Below are positions 17,478 through 26,780 of a stretch of 64,000 nucleotides of DNA, in pieces. A program made the translations under genes and the position numbers. The notes beneath the pieces were generated by a model, which did no database searches, was not told where the DNA came from, and saw only the letters and a list, made by a program, of their open reading frames with translations. The stretch lies in NCBI GenBank assembly GCA_020637445.1, contig JACJVZ010000001.1, positions 124,001-188,000 of the forward strand, given 5' to 3'. The stretch's first letter is position 1; the number at the start of each line of letters is the position of its first letter. The stretch comes from Calditrichota bacterium (lineage in GTDB: Bacteria > Electryoneota > RPQS01).

Positions 17478-18962
17478 ATGAAGCGAAGATTTCTGATTTG
17501 TTTGATAGCATTGGCCGCGGGGGCGACAGCGTTGTTGGCGCAGCCCGCCGTAACACTCGAAGACTTGCTCGAGGAAGCGGAGACTGCGCTGGCCGAAGCG
17601 AAAGCACACGAAGTGCAAGTAATCTCTCCCCGTCGCGTGGCAAAGGCAGAAGAATCGATTCGCGAAGCACGTGACAAGATGGGGAAGGCGGGTAGCGATA
17701 ATCTCGTGCGCTTGAATCTGGAGAGTGCGTTGGAATCTCTCGAAACCGCGGTAACACATGCAGAGACGGCTCGACCTAAGCTGCAGAGCATCCTCGAAGC
17801 CCGCGACGCCGCCAAAGCCGCGGGAGCGGAAGTTAGTAATCTGCCGGCGTGGCAGCAAGCAGAACGCGGGCTTATGGAGATTGCCGGAAAGATTGAGCAG
17901 GGAATTGAATCGGAGCTTAGTGGATTGCGCGAACCGCTTGCGCAGCAGTATTGGGCGGCGCGCCGCGAAGCCTTGCGTGATGGTCTGCTCGCAAATGCGA
18001 AGTCGGACATCGCGGCCGCGGAGAAGCTCGACGGTGACAAACATTTCCCGACTTTGATGGCTCGTTCGCGACAGGCTATGTCGCGGGCAGAAGCGCTGCT
18101 TGCACAAGAAAACCTCGACGATTGCCGAATAGCGGCGCAGGAAGCATCCGATTACGCAATCCACGCGAAGGGACAAATTGAATACAGTGCGAGTGCCAAA
18201 TCTTCGCGCTCGCCGGACGAGGCGCTTTTGCTGCCGTACGACGACCTGCTGACCAAGATGGCAGCGGAATGGGGGGAAACTCTGTCGTTTGAAGGCGGTG
18301 GCGAGGCCGCCATTCGCCGCTTCGAAGAAATGTACGCTCGCAACATGGCTCGAGAGAAAGCAGTCCGTGATTCACTCGAAGGCGTAGTAATGACGTCGCG
18401 AGAGAGTATGGAGAACTCGTTGACGGACATGCAAACGAGTTTGGCCGACCAGCAAAACAAAATGACCGAGTGCGAGCAGCGAATTGCGGATATCCGAGCG
18501 GAGCGTGATTTGGCGGTGAGCCGCCTAAGGAAGCGTGAATTGACCGCGCAGCGCGCGCAAATCGCGCAGACGGCATTTGATCCGGGGGATGCCGTGGTCT
18601 ATCAAAATATGGACGGAAATATCATCATTCATCTGTACGGCGTAAAATTTTCCAGTGGCCAAGCAACCTTAGGCAAGGATCAGAAGTCTATATTAAAGAA
18701 GGCGGCGGAAGCGATAGAAGTCTTTCCGGACGTGAAAGTCGTCGTCGAGGGACATACCGATGCCGAAGGTTCGGAGTCGAGCAATCAAGAATTGTCGGAA
18801 AAACGCGCTGCGGCAGTTGGAAAAATGCTCGAAGGCGAGCTCAAATCGAAAGTGGCGATTGAAACGGTCGGCAAGGGTGAATCTACGCCAATTGCCTCGA
18901 ATGATACGGCCCGCGGACGGGCACTCAACAGAAGAATCGACTTAGTATTAACATTGCCGTAA
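17478..18962 (+). CDS. Exported OmpA-domain protein with long helical N-terminal region
   Basis: 494 residues: signal peptide (MKRRFLICLIALAAGATALLAQ), then about 340 residues of Ala/Glu-rich, probably coiled-coil helix, then an OmpA-type peptidoglycan-binding domain (about 378-492). The domain marks are LYGVKFSSGQATL, VVVEGHTDAEGSESSNQELS with the conserved Asp and Ser, and GRALNRRIDLVL. It likely tethers an outer-membrane or periplasmic complex to the cell wall. The long helix may act as a spacer. It lies one base before the SppA-like gene and shares its transcript. Confidence 0.85.
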   Translation: MKRRFLICLIALAAGATALLAQPAVTLEDLLEEAETALAEAKAHEVQVISPRRVAKAEESIREARDKMGKAGSDNLVRLNLESALESLETAVTHAETARPKLQSILEARDAAKAAGAEVSNLPAWQQAERGLMEIAGKIEQGIESELSGLREPLAQQYWAARREALRDGLLANAKSDIAAAEKLDGDKHFPTLMARSRQAMSRAEALLAQENLDDCRIAAQEASDYAIHAKGQIEYSASAKSSRSPDEALLLPYDDLLTKMAAEWGETLSFEGGGEAAIRRFEEMYARNMAREKAVRDSLEGVVMTSRESMENSLTDMQTSLADQQNKMTECEQRIADIRAERDLAVSRLRKRELTAQRAQIAQTAFDPGDAVVYQNMDGNIIIHLYGVKFSSGQATLGKDQKSILKKAAEAIEVFPDVKVVVEGHTDAEGSESSNQELSEKRAAAVGKMLEGELKSKVAIETVGKGESTPIASNDTARGRALNRRIDLVLTLP

Positions 18963-18963
18963 T

Positions 18964-21459
18964 ATGAAACGGATCATCATTTTTTTGGTTTTGCTGACAG
19001 CGGCGGCCGTTCACGCAAGTGACCGTTCGCCGTTGCTTCTCAATTATGGTCAGGGAATCCTGAACACGGGCTCAACACCCGGGTCATACATGGGAGCGAT
19101 AGGTTCGTTTTGGAATCCCGCGGGGTGGTCCACGATGTCCCGCTCAGAAGCGGTATTTTCGTGGGATGACCGCAACGATGCGCGCAAACGGCTCGACAAT
19201 TGGGGAGTTTATCTCGGTGGTCATGGTCTCGGAGCGGTGGTACGCAGGAATTTGGTGTACCGGAACGACGATTACTATGCAATCGATGACTATCAACTTG
19301 CCATGTCCGGAGGCAGCCGAGGTGAAGGCTGGGGCATCGCCTACGGGTGGTCCAAAGGAGACAGCGCAAAGGAGTTGCGCCAGCACTACTTGACGGTCGG
19401 GAATGTTTACCGTCCGTACAAGTATGTCTCAATCGGCAGTGCGTGGACGCTTGGATTGCGGAACGGCAGGTCGAGGTTTCAAGGTGATTTGGGATTAAGA
19501 CCGTTTGCGGGGTCGCACAAGCTCACGCTGTTCGGAGATCTTGCGGCTCACGACAAGGACAACTTCAAGACGATGCAGTGGGGCGGAGGAGTCGAGGTTA
19601 TGCCCCTGAACGGCGTTCGCATATCCGCCAAAATCTCCAAACTCTTTCCTGACGATCCAGCTCCGTGGTTCACACTTGGGATTGGTCTTTCCGTCGATGA
19701 GGCAGGCGTGCACGTTACGCCGAACTACAATAAGAAATCCGATATTCAGTATACGAGCTACGCCGTTCGAATTGGCAAAGTCGAGCCAAGTTTTTCCGGA
19801 CAAGAGAAAGGCAAGCGCGTCGTGGCGCTTGGCATGCGCGGCACTCTAACCTATCAGAAGTCGCGCTGGTTTGATCCCGGTCGGCAAACGTTGACTGAAA
19901 TGCTTCAGCTTGTTGAGGATGCTAAGAACGACCGGAGCGTCGGCGGCATTGCGATGAATCTTTCAGGATTCAATGCACCGCGGGAATTGGTCTGGGAGCT
20001 GACTGAAAAACTCAAGGAGTTTCGTGCCGCTGGCAAAAAAGTTTACATGTATGTAGACCGTCCCACGATGACTCAAGTCTATCTTCTGACGCAAGCGGAC
20101 TACTCGTGGATGGATCCGCTGGGTTCGATGGACATGTTGGGGTGGTTGATGGGCGGCACCTATTACAAAGGAATGCTTGAGAAGCTCGGCATCGGCGTCG
20201 AGGAGTTTCGCTACTTCACGTACAAGTCCGCATTCGAAAGATTGGCCCGCGAAGACATGTCCAAAAAGGACCGCGAGCAGCGCATGAGTTTGCTGTCCGA
20301 TTTTCACGACGAATGGTCGCATGCGATAGAAGAGAATTTGGGAATCAGTGCGGATTCGATCAAACTCGCGATGGATTCGCTTGGTTTGATCACCGCTCAC
20401 GAAGCTGAACGGTTCGGTTTTGTGGATACGGTCGCTCGCTGGACGGATGCCGCGGACATAATTGAAAGCGAGCGCGGTTCTCGTGCGAAGTTTGTCGAGC
20501 GCGGCGAGCTTAATGAGGACAAACACAGCGATCCGCGGTGGGGAGAATATCCCAAAGTCGCGGTCGTTTACGCGCTTGGCGAATGTGCGATGGATACGGG
20601 TATTCGCGCGCGCTATACGTCAAGGCTTCTGCGCAGGCTTGCCAAGGATGACAATATTCAGGCCGTGGTCTTGCGTGTCGACTCTCCGGGCGGGGACGGT
20701 CTGGCATCGGACTTGGTGGCCGACGGTATGCGTGACGTCTCAAAAAAGAAGCCGATGATTGTCTCTCAAGGGCGAGTCGCGGCGTCAGGCGGCTATTGGC
20801 TGAGTTCACCCGGCGACCGGGTGTTTACGTCACCTTTCACGATTACCGGGTCAATAGGAGTGATTGCCGGTTGGCTGTGGAACGAGCGGCTGACTGAGAA
20901 AACCGGTTTGACATTCGACAAAGTACAGATTGGCAAGCATGCCGACTTGGGAATGGGAATAGAGCTTCCATTTATTGGCGTCGAAGTTCCCAACCGCGAC
21001 GTCGACGACGAGGAGCGGGCGCGTGTCGAGAAGATCATTCGCGGGCACTACGACGATTTTGTGGGAAGAGTGGCCGAAGACCGCAGCCTGCCGCGTGAAG
21101 ATGTGGAAGAAGTTGCGCAAGGTCGAGTGTGGGGTGGGCGCGCCGCGATTGAGCATGATCTTGTGGATGAGATTGGCGGTTTGGAACAATCGATTCTTTA
21201 TGCCAAGGACAAAGCAGGAATCCGCCCGAATGAGAAGATTGAGCTGGTTGAGTTTCCGAAGCCCGGCTTGATCAATTTTGACAGGTTGTTTGCACCGGCC
21301 TCGCCGTTGGCGGCTGTCGGATTGAAACTCGGGCTCTTTGGCCGAGGGGAAGACAATGTGGACGAGTTCCCACATGAACTGAAAGTCATTAAGTTGTATT
21401 CAGAACATCCCGGACAGCCTTTGCTCCTCCTGCCTCCAGAAGACATGATCGAAGATTAA
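18964..21459 (+). CDS. SppA-type (S49) protease with N-terminal outer-membrane-like region
   Basis: 831 residues. After a signal peptide (MKRIIIFLVLLTAAAVHAS), residues about 20-275 are strand-rich with an opening GAIGSFWNPAGWS motif resembling PorV/FadL-like barrel proteins. Residues about 280-800 form tandem SppA domains. The catalytic pair of long-form SppA is visible: Lys421 in TYKSAFERLAREDMS of the first domain and Ser608 in VAASGGYWLSS of the second, followed by PFTITGSIGVIAGW. Known SppA enzymes digest leftover signal peptides at the inner membrane; here the usual N-terminal membrane anchor is replaced by a barrel-like region, so the site of action may be the outer membrane. Followed by a strong terminator. 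Confidence 0.88.
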   Translation: MKRIIIFLVLLTAAAVHASDRSPLLLNYGQGILNTGSTPGSYMGAIGSFWNPAGWSTMSRSEAVFSWDDRNDARKRLDNWGVYLGGHGLGAVVRRNLVYRNDDYYAIDDYQLAMSGGSRGEGWGIAYGWSKGDSAKELRQHYLTVGNVYRPYKYVSIGSAWTLGLRNGRSRFQGDLGLRPFAGSHKLTLFGDLAAHDKDNFKTMQWGGGVEVMPLNGVRISAKISKLFPDDPAPWFTLGIGLSVDEAGVHVTPNYNKKSDIQYTSYAVRIGKVEPSFSGQEKGKRVVALGMRGTLTYQKSRWFDPGRQTLTEMLQLVEDAKNDRSVGGIAMNLSGFNAPRELVWELTEKLKEFRAAGKKVYMYVDRPTMTQVYLLTQADYSWMDPLGSMDMLGWLMGGTYYKGMLEKLGIGVEEFRYFTYKSAFERLAREDMSKKDREQRMSLLSDFHDEWSHAIEENLGISADSIKLAMDSLGLITAHEAERFGFVDTVARWTDAADIIESERGSRAKFVERGELNEDKHSDPRWGEYPKVAVVYALGECAMDTGIRARYTSRLLRRLAKDDNIQAVVLRVDSPGGDGLASDLVADGMRDVSKKKPMIVSQGRVAASGGYWLSSPGDRVFTSPFTITGSIGVIAGWLWNERLTEKTGLTFDKVQIGKHADLGMGIELPFIGVEVPNRDVDDEERARVEKIIRGHYDDFVGRVAEDRSLPREDVEEVAQGRVWGGRAAIEHDLVDEIGGLEQSILYAKDKAGIRPNEKIELVEFPKPGLINFDRLFAPASPLAAVGLKLGLFGRGEDNVDEFPHELKVIKLYSEHPGQPLLLLPPEDMIED

Positions 21460-21486
21460 CGACTTAAAGCGTAAGAACTCGTTTGT

Positions 21487-21521
21487 GGCGAGCGACCAAT
21501 AGGTCGCTCGCCTGTTTTTTT
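21487..21521 (+). terminator. Intrinsic terminator after the SppA-like gene
   Basis: Perfect 11-bp stem GGCGAGCGACC with AATA loop, then TG and seven T. Confidence 0.9.
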
Positions 21522-21669
21522 GACGTTTACGATTTTATGAAATCTTCTTTAGGTGAGTCAAATTGATTGCAAATTCAACAAGCATTTGCGATATTCAGCG
21601 AATTGGCTGAATCCGAGACGTGTGTCATTTTGTTTGCCAGTTGGGTCATAACCGTTTAATGGAGTCCGT

Positions 21670-24600
21670 ATGAAAATCTCTGGAAGTTTGGTAAGTCGAT
21701 CGTCAATGTTGCTTTTGCTTGCTTGTTTGGCGTTGAGTCCATGGTATGCATGGTCACAAACGGCAAAACAAACGAGTACGCAGCAGTTGCGCAAAGAACC
21801 ACTTGAATCGATGCCGTTTCGAGTTGATTCGCGCGCCGATCAAATAGAAGCAAATAGTACTGAACCCGTTTCAGGAGTCGTACGGTATGCGCCGCCAGAA
21901 AACTGGGAACAGATTCGCGAAGAGTGGAATCCGCTCGACTTACTTGTGGGCGCCAACGCGCGCTGCAATCAAGACGCGTTTGGAAGCTGGCAGAATGAAA
22001 TCTCGATTTCGGGAAGCCCGATTTCGACGAGCTATGCTTTGGCCGGTTCGAACGACTATCGCGGTTCCGATTCCAGAGCCGGGTTTTACCGTACCATTGA
22101 CGGCGGCGCGACTTGGACCGATGTGTTGCAAGGTATCGGCAATGCGACGTTGGACGCCGCCGGCGACCCTGTTTGCACAATTGACCGTACGGGCAGAATG
22201 TACGCGGCCTATATCGCGTTTGACCGCAGCCCTGGCGTCGACAACGGACTTTACGTTCAGCGTTCATTGGACAACGGCTTAACGTGGACGACACCGACGG
22301 CGGTGATTCAGCATATCGGCGGCGGCAATCCGGACTTTGAAGACAAGCCCTACGCCTGCGCGGATATCACTCCCGGTTCGCCGTACTTGGGTCGCTATTA
22401 CATTACGTGGACAAAATTCCGTGCGTCCGGCGGCAATCCTATCTACTTTTCTCGGTCAACGGACGGCGGCGCAACTTTTTCCACGGGTGTCCAGATTTCT
22501 TCAGGGACGAATTGTCAGTTCTCGTGTCCGACGGTCGGCCCGAATGGTGAGATCTATGTGACCTGGCAGGAAGGCGGCAACACCGTTAAGTTCAGGAAAT
22601 CGCTCGACGGTGGCACGACGTGGCAGCCGATCGTGACCGTTGCGACTTACAGCAGCTCGTTCCCGACAAATCCTTGCGGGACTTTCCGACACATCATGTA
22701 TCCGGTAATTGGCAGCGACATCAGCGGCGGCGCTTACAATGGAAACATCTACATTGCATATGGAGCAAGCGTTTCGAGCAGCCCGGAGATCTACTTCACG
22801 CGCTCGACGGACGGCGGCTCCTCGTGGTCAGTGCCCTACCGTTTGAACGACGTGGCGACCGGTTGGCAGTACCATCACTGGATGGCAGTCAATCCGACAA
22901 ACGGATTGATTGGCGCCGCGTGGCTGGATACGCGAGAAGATGGCAGTTCCTGCCAATATAAGAACTACGGATCGATCTCGAACAACGGCGGCGCGAGCTT
23001 CCCGGCTGCAGCTCCTGTTGCGACGGTTGCCTCAAACCCAACGTCTTCCGTCTTCCTCGGGGACTACAACGGCGTTTCCTACCACGGTGACCACTTCTTT
23101 GCCGGTTGGACGGACTTGAGAAACGACGCGGGCGATTGTTATGCGGCGACGTTCGCGCCAGACCCTGTTGCACCGGCAAACGATGCTTGTCCGGGCACAT
23201 TTGTTAGCATACCCTACACAGGCACGGGTTCTACGCAATTTGCGAATCACGAAACAGCGAACTGTTTGGGCAACGTGTCGCCGGACGTGTTCTACTATTT
23301 CTTCGCCGATTCCTGTGGAAGCGACATAACAGTATCGCTGTGCGGTTCGGGCTATGACACGGCGTTGGAAATTCTGGGCGGTTGCGGCGGAACTTCGCTC
23401 TTCTGTAATGACGATTTCTGCAGTCTCCAAAGCAGCATTACGTTTACGCCGACTGCGAACACATATTACACTGTGCGGGTATTTGGATTCACGACGCACT
23501 CCGGTGACTACACGATCAATATCACGCAAGCCGGAACGCCGCCCGCCAACGATAATTGCAGCGGCGCCACGGCGATCACAGCGCTGCCGTATTCGGATAC
23601 GGGCAGCACATGTTTCGCGGCAAACGACTACGACTATTGTTTCATGAACCAGTCGCCGGAAGTTGTTTATACGCTTACCTTGACGGATTGCGAGGATGTT
23701 ACGGTGTCGCTGTGCGGATCGTTCTACGACACTCGTTTGACGGTTCGTACCGGCGGAGCTTGCCCGGGAACGGATGAAATTGCCTGCAACGACGATTTCT
23801 GCGGGCTGCAGAGCCAGGTTACGTTCTCGGCCACGCAAGGTGTGGTCTATTACATCATCGTCGGTGGATTCAGCACGCATCGCGGAGCCTATACGTTGAA
23901 CATCACCGGAACGTCGCTTGCTCCGGCAAACGATGTTTGCTCCGGCGCGTATGTGATCAATTCATTGCCCTATACTGATACGGGCAGCACGCTTTGTGCG
24001 AATGCGGACTATTCGTATTTTGGCTGCTATTCCGATGATTTCATGTCCCGCGACGTTGTCTACCGCTTGAACGTCCCCACTTGCCAAACAGTGCAAGTCA
24101 GTACATGTGACCCGGGGACGAATTACGACACGCGTATTCAGGTGATGGCTGGCGGCGCCTGCCCCGGCAACACACTGGTTGCCTGCAACGATGACTTCTG
24201 CGGTCTTCAGAGTGAATTGTCGTTCGGCGCCTTGGCCAACACGGACTACTACATCTTGATCCGCGGCTATCGTGATTACTCGTATGGCGATTACATCATG
24301 ACCGTGACCAGCCTCGGAAGTTACACGTCGGCCAATGACGTTTGCCCGGGCACGAGCATCACGGCGATTCCTTATACCACGTTCGGAAATACGAGCTGCT
24401 CGAATGACGACTATGCGAACGGCGATTGCTACTTCTCTGAAAGCTCGCCGGAAGACGTGTTCAACCTAACTCTCGGTACGACGCAGTACGTGACGGTGTC
24501 GCTGTGCGGATCGGGCTATGACACGGGATTGAAAGTCCGCCGCGGTGGAGCCTGTCCGGGTGACGTCATGGTTGTTTGCGATGACGATGCGGCTTGCGGC

Positions 24601-25206
24601 GGCTCGAATTCGCTGCTTAGCACCGTTGAATTCACAGCCAATGCTGGAGTGACCTACTTCATTCAGGTTAGTGGTTTTACGTCAAACTCCGGTCCGTACA
24701 CGTTCCATGTCGAACCCAGTATCGGTGATCCCGTGGATTCGCTCGTAATCAAGTCCGTCGGAAATACGGTTCAACTGTGGTGGGACGGTTCGCCCAGCGC
24801 GTATTACTACTATATCCATCGCTCGGCGTCGCAGAACGACTTGTTCTCGTGGACAACCCTTGTCGATGCCACACTAAGTCCGACCACGACATGGACAGAT
24901 CCGGCGACATTGTCTGATCAACTGTATTACGGCGTCACGGCAGTTCCGGACTACATGATTCCGGCACTATTGGCCGCTGGTCTTGGCGAACGTCCGATTC
25001 AGGAAGTGCTTCGCGATGCGAACGCGCAATTGAAGATCACGGCAGAGCCTGTTGAGGCTGTCGAGTACTATTCTGGACCGATTTCGGACAGCCCCGAGCT
25101 TGCCGAACCGGACAAGATTGCAACGAAGTTCGTGCCGACGCACATTTTCGGTGCGGGTGTCTCTATCGAGCATCCGGTCGAAGGGAAGGACTATTCGGCA
25201 CAATAG
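21670..25206 (+). CDS. Large secreted protein: Asp-box (sialidase-like) repeats plus four Cys-rich PPC-like repeats
   Basis: 1178 residues with a signal peptide ending near WSQT. Residues about 120-490 hold at least five Asp-box motifs (TIDGGATW, SLDNGLTW, STDGGATF, SLDGGTTW, STDGGSSW), the mark of BNR/sialidase-type beta-propellers. Four repeats of 125-134 residues follow (starting near 500, 625, 752 and 886), each with AND.C.G, PYT.TGST, VSLCGS.YDT, GG.CPG and CNDDFC segments and resembling pre-peptidase C-terminal domains; the paired Cys suggest disulfides outside the cell. Residues about 1018-1100 look like a fibronectin type III domain. No sialidase catalytic residues could be assigned, so a binding or structural role is as likely. 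No C-terminal sorting domain is seen. Confidence 0.8.
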   Translation: MKISGSLVSRSSMLLLLACLALSPWYAWSQTAKQTSTQQLRKEPLESMPFRVDSRADQIEANSTEPVSGVVRYAPPENWEQIREEWNPLDLLVGANARCNQDAFGSWQNEISISGSPISTSYALAGSNDYRGSDSRAGFYRTIDGGATWTDVLQGIGNATLDAAGDPVCTIDRTGRMYAAYIAFDRSPGVDNGLYVQRSLDNGLTWTTPTAVIQHIGGGNPDFEDKPYACADITPGSPYLGRYYITWTKFRASGGNPIYFSRSTDGGATFSTGVQISSGTNCQFSCPTVGPNGEIYVTWQEGGNTVKFRKSLDGGTTWQPIVTVATYSSSFPTNPCGTFRHIMYPVIGSDISGGAYNGNIYIAYGASVSSSPEIYFTRSTDGGSSWSVPYRLNDVATGWQYHHWMAVNPTNGLIGAAWLDTREDGSSCQYKNYGSISNNGGASFPAAAPVATVASNPTSSVFLGDYNGVSYHGDHFFAGWTDLRNDAGDCYAATFAPDPVAPANDACPGTFVSIPYTGTGSTQFANHETANCLGNVSPDVFYYFFADSCGSDITVSLCGSGYDTALEILGGCGGTSLFCNDDFCSLQSSITFTPTANTYYTVRVFGFTTHSGDYTINITQAGTPPANDNCSGATAITALPYSDTGSTCFAANDYDYCFMNQSPEVVYTLTLTDCEDVTVSLCGSFYDTRLTVRTGGACPGTDEIACNDDFCGLQSQVTFSATQGVVYYIIVGGFSTHRGAYTLNITGTSLAPANDVCSGAYVINSLPYTDTGSTLCANADYSYFGCYSDDFMSRDVVYRLNVPTCQTVQVSTCDPGTNYDTRIQVMAGGACPGNTLVACNDDFCGLQSELSFGALANTDYYILIRGYRDYSYGDYIMTVTSLGSYTSANDVCPGTSITAIPYTTFGNTSCSNDDYANGDCYFSESSPEDVFNLTLGTTQYVTVSLCGSGYDTGLKVRRGGACPGDVMVVCDDDAACGGSNSLLSTVEFTANAGVTYFIQVSGFTSNSGPYTFHVEPSIGDPVDSLVIKSVGNTVQLWWDGSPSAYYYYIHRSASQNDLFSWTTLVDATLSPTTTWTDPATLSDQLYYGVTAVPDYMIPALLAAGLGERPIQEVLRDANAQLKITAEPVEAVEYYSGPISDSPELAEPDKIATKFVPTHIFGAGVSIEHPVEGKDYSAQ

Positions 25207-25231
25207 TTCTTTAAGAAGAGATCGAATAGAG

Positions 25232-25261
25232 AAGCGGGCCCAGAATACTCTGGGCCCGCTT
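25232..25261 (+). terminator. Terminator of the 21670-25206 gene
   Basis: Stem AAGCGGGCCCAGA with TCTGGGCCCGCTT lies 25 bases after the stop codon; the following T tract is short (TTGAATTT). Confidence 0.75.
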
Positions 25262-25599
25262 TGAATTTGCGATACGTGTTTTTTGTGTTTGGTGCTCGAT
25301 TAGGCAACTACCTGAATCTCGATTATGAGAGGCGACGGTAGTTCGACCGCAATTGTTGCTTGTCTCTTCGGGTCAAGCAAGTGATTTGAAATGCCAAATC
25401 AGACGCAGGTTATCCCTTGATGCTGCCTAGTTCGAGGATCCGCAAGGCAAATTGTTATTGAGAAACTGCACCTCTTGTTTAGGTCAGGGAAAATCAAATG
25501 TCTCATAAGAAATATCGTCACGGAAAACCCGAAAGTCAAGTGACTTTGCTACATTGCGTGAGTGTAAGAGTGTTATAAGAAGTTTAATACTCATGTAAA
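25262..25599. other. Intergenic stretch between convergent genes
   Basis: AT-rich, between two convergent terminators. I see no gene, tRNA or repeat in it. Confidence 0.5.
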
Positions 25600-25633
25600 A
25601 CGAATGGGCTTGCGTAAGTGCAAGCCCATTCGT
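25600..25633 (-). terminator. Terminator of the minus-strand rhodanese/cytochrome operon
   Basis: Perfect 14-bp stem ACGAATGGGCTTGC with a 6-base loop. On the minus strand it is followed by TTTTACAT. Confidence 0.8.
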
Positions 25634-25747
25634 CTCATGGTAGTTGGTCGCGGCGGGCGCAGGCGAGGAGTCCTTCGCCCGCCGCATTGTGTCCCATCCT
25701 GAAATTGTCTCGATACGATCCTCCTTCAGGTGTTGATAGGGATCAAC

Positions 25748-26737
25748 TTAATTCGTGTAAACTACCGGATAGTCGGTTGTCGGAGCGTGATACTTGGTGG
25801 AACCCAGAATGTCGTCGCGATCAGTCACGGAGTTCATGCCGTACAACATTGACCATGCATCATAGCCGAGCATTCTCAAGTACGTGCAAACCTGGGCGGA
25901 AGTCTGACCGGTGTAGCAATAGACTACGATCTGCTTGTTGGGCGGCAAGTACTTCAGGTTTTCTTCAAAGCCCAACGAACCCGGTTCGAAGCGGTAGGAT
26001 CCGGGAATATGGCCGAGGTTGTAGGGAGCTTCCGTCCAGTAGCAGAGCAGGAAAACGTCGTTGTCGGCGTTGCCGTCATTGATGTTGGCATAAACGTCGT
26101 TCGCGGAGATGTATTTCAAGCCAGCGTCAAACTGGGCGTTGCACGATTCGGTGATGCTGCCTTCAACGTCCGATGCGCTGAGTGTAAGCGTCGGGTAATC
26201 ATACTCAGTGACGAGCGGATGGTTGTCGGTCTCGAGAGTCTGCATATTCGGAGTCAGGCTGCCCCACTTGTTCAGGTTGACATCGGTGTCTGCCGTCCAG
26301 CCGCACATTCCGAATTTCAAATTGTAGGCATCATAGCCCTTCATGCGCAGGAAGGAAGTTGCCCAGCTTGCCGTTTGGCCGGTGTAGCAAACGCAAACGA
26401 CTTTCGCGCCTGCCGGAATCTGACTCAGATTGTCAGGCAGATTGCCGATCGTCCAGTTGTGCGCGTTTTCGATATGGCCGCATGTGTCGTAGTGCGCGGA
26501 GCTGCGGAAGTCAATGATGAACAGTGGAACGCTGTTGGTTATGTCTGCGAACAGAGCTTCCGCCGTGATGTTCTTTGTTCCGCCGGTCAAATAGTCATCG
26601 CCGACGTCCGACATTTGGTTTTGCATGGTCGGGCCGGACGGTCCCGTCGGGTTATTGTCGTCCTTGGAACAACCGATGAACATGGCCAAGCTGCCAATTA
26701 CTAAAGCCAGAGTCAGGTAATGAAAGATGCGTTTCAT
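25748..26737 (-). CDS. Lipoprotein with two rhodanese domains
   Basis: 329 residues. The N-terminus is a lipoprotein signal with lipobox IGCS, followed by an Asn/Pro/Gly linker. Two rhodanese-like domains follow, roughly residues 55-150 and 205-310, each with a DFR or HIPGSY-type opening and an active-site loop C-Y-T-G-Q-T (VCVCYTGQTAS and VVYCYTGQTSA). Both catalytic Cys are intact, so it may transfer or bind sulfane sulfur at the outer face of a membrane. It lies 43 bases downstream of a multiheme cytochrome gene on the same strand, suggesting a sulfur-linked respiratory or sensing role; the substrate is unknown. Confidence 0.85.
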   Translation of the reverse strand: MKRIFHYLTLALVIGSLAMFIGCSKDDNNPTGPSGPTMQNQMSDVGDDYLTGGTKNITAEALFADITNSVPLFIIDFRSSAHYDTCGHIENAHNWTIGNLPDNLSQIPAGAKVVCVCYTGQTASWATSFLRMKGYDAYNLKFGMCGWTADTDVNLNKWGSLTPNMQTLETDNHPLVTEYDYPTLTLSASDVEGSITESCNAQFDAGLKYISANDVYANINDGNADNDVFLLCYWTEAPYNLGHIPGSYRFEPGSLGFEENLKYLPPNKQIVVYCYTGQTSAQVCTYLRMLGYDAWSMLYGMNSVTDRDDILGSTKYHAPTTDYPVVYTN

Positions 26738-26780
26738 GATTTTGTTACCTCAAGAGATAAGGGTATGTGAGTAAATTATA

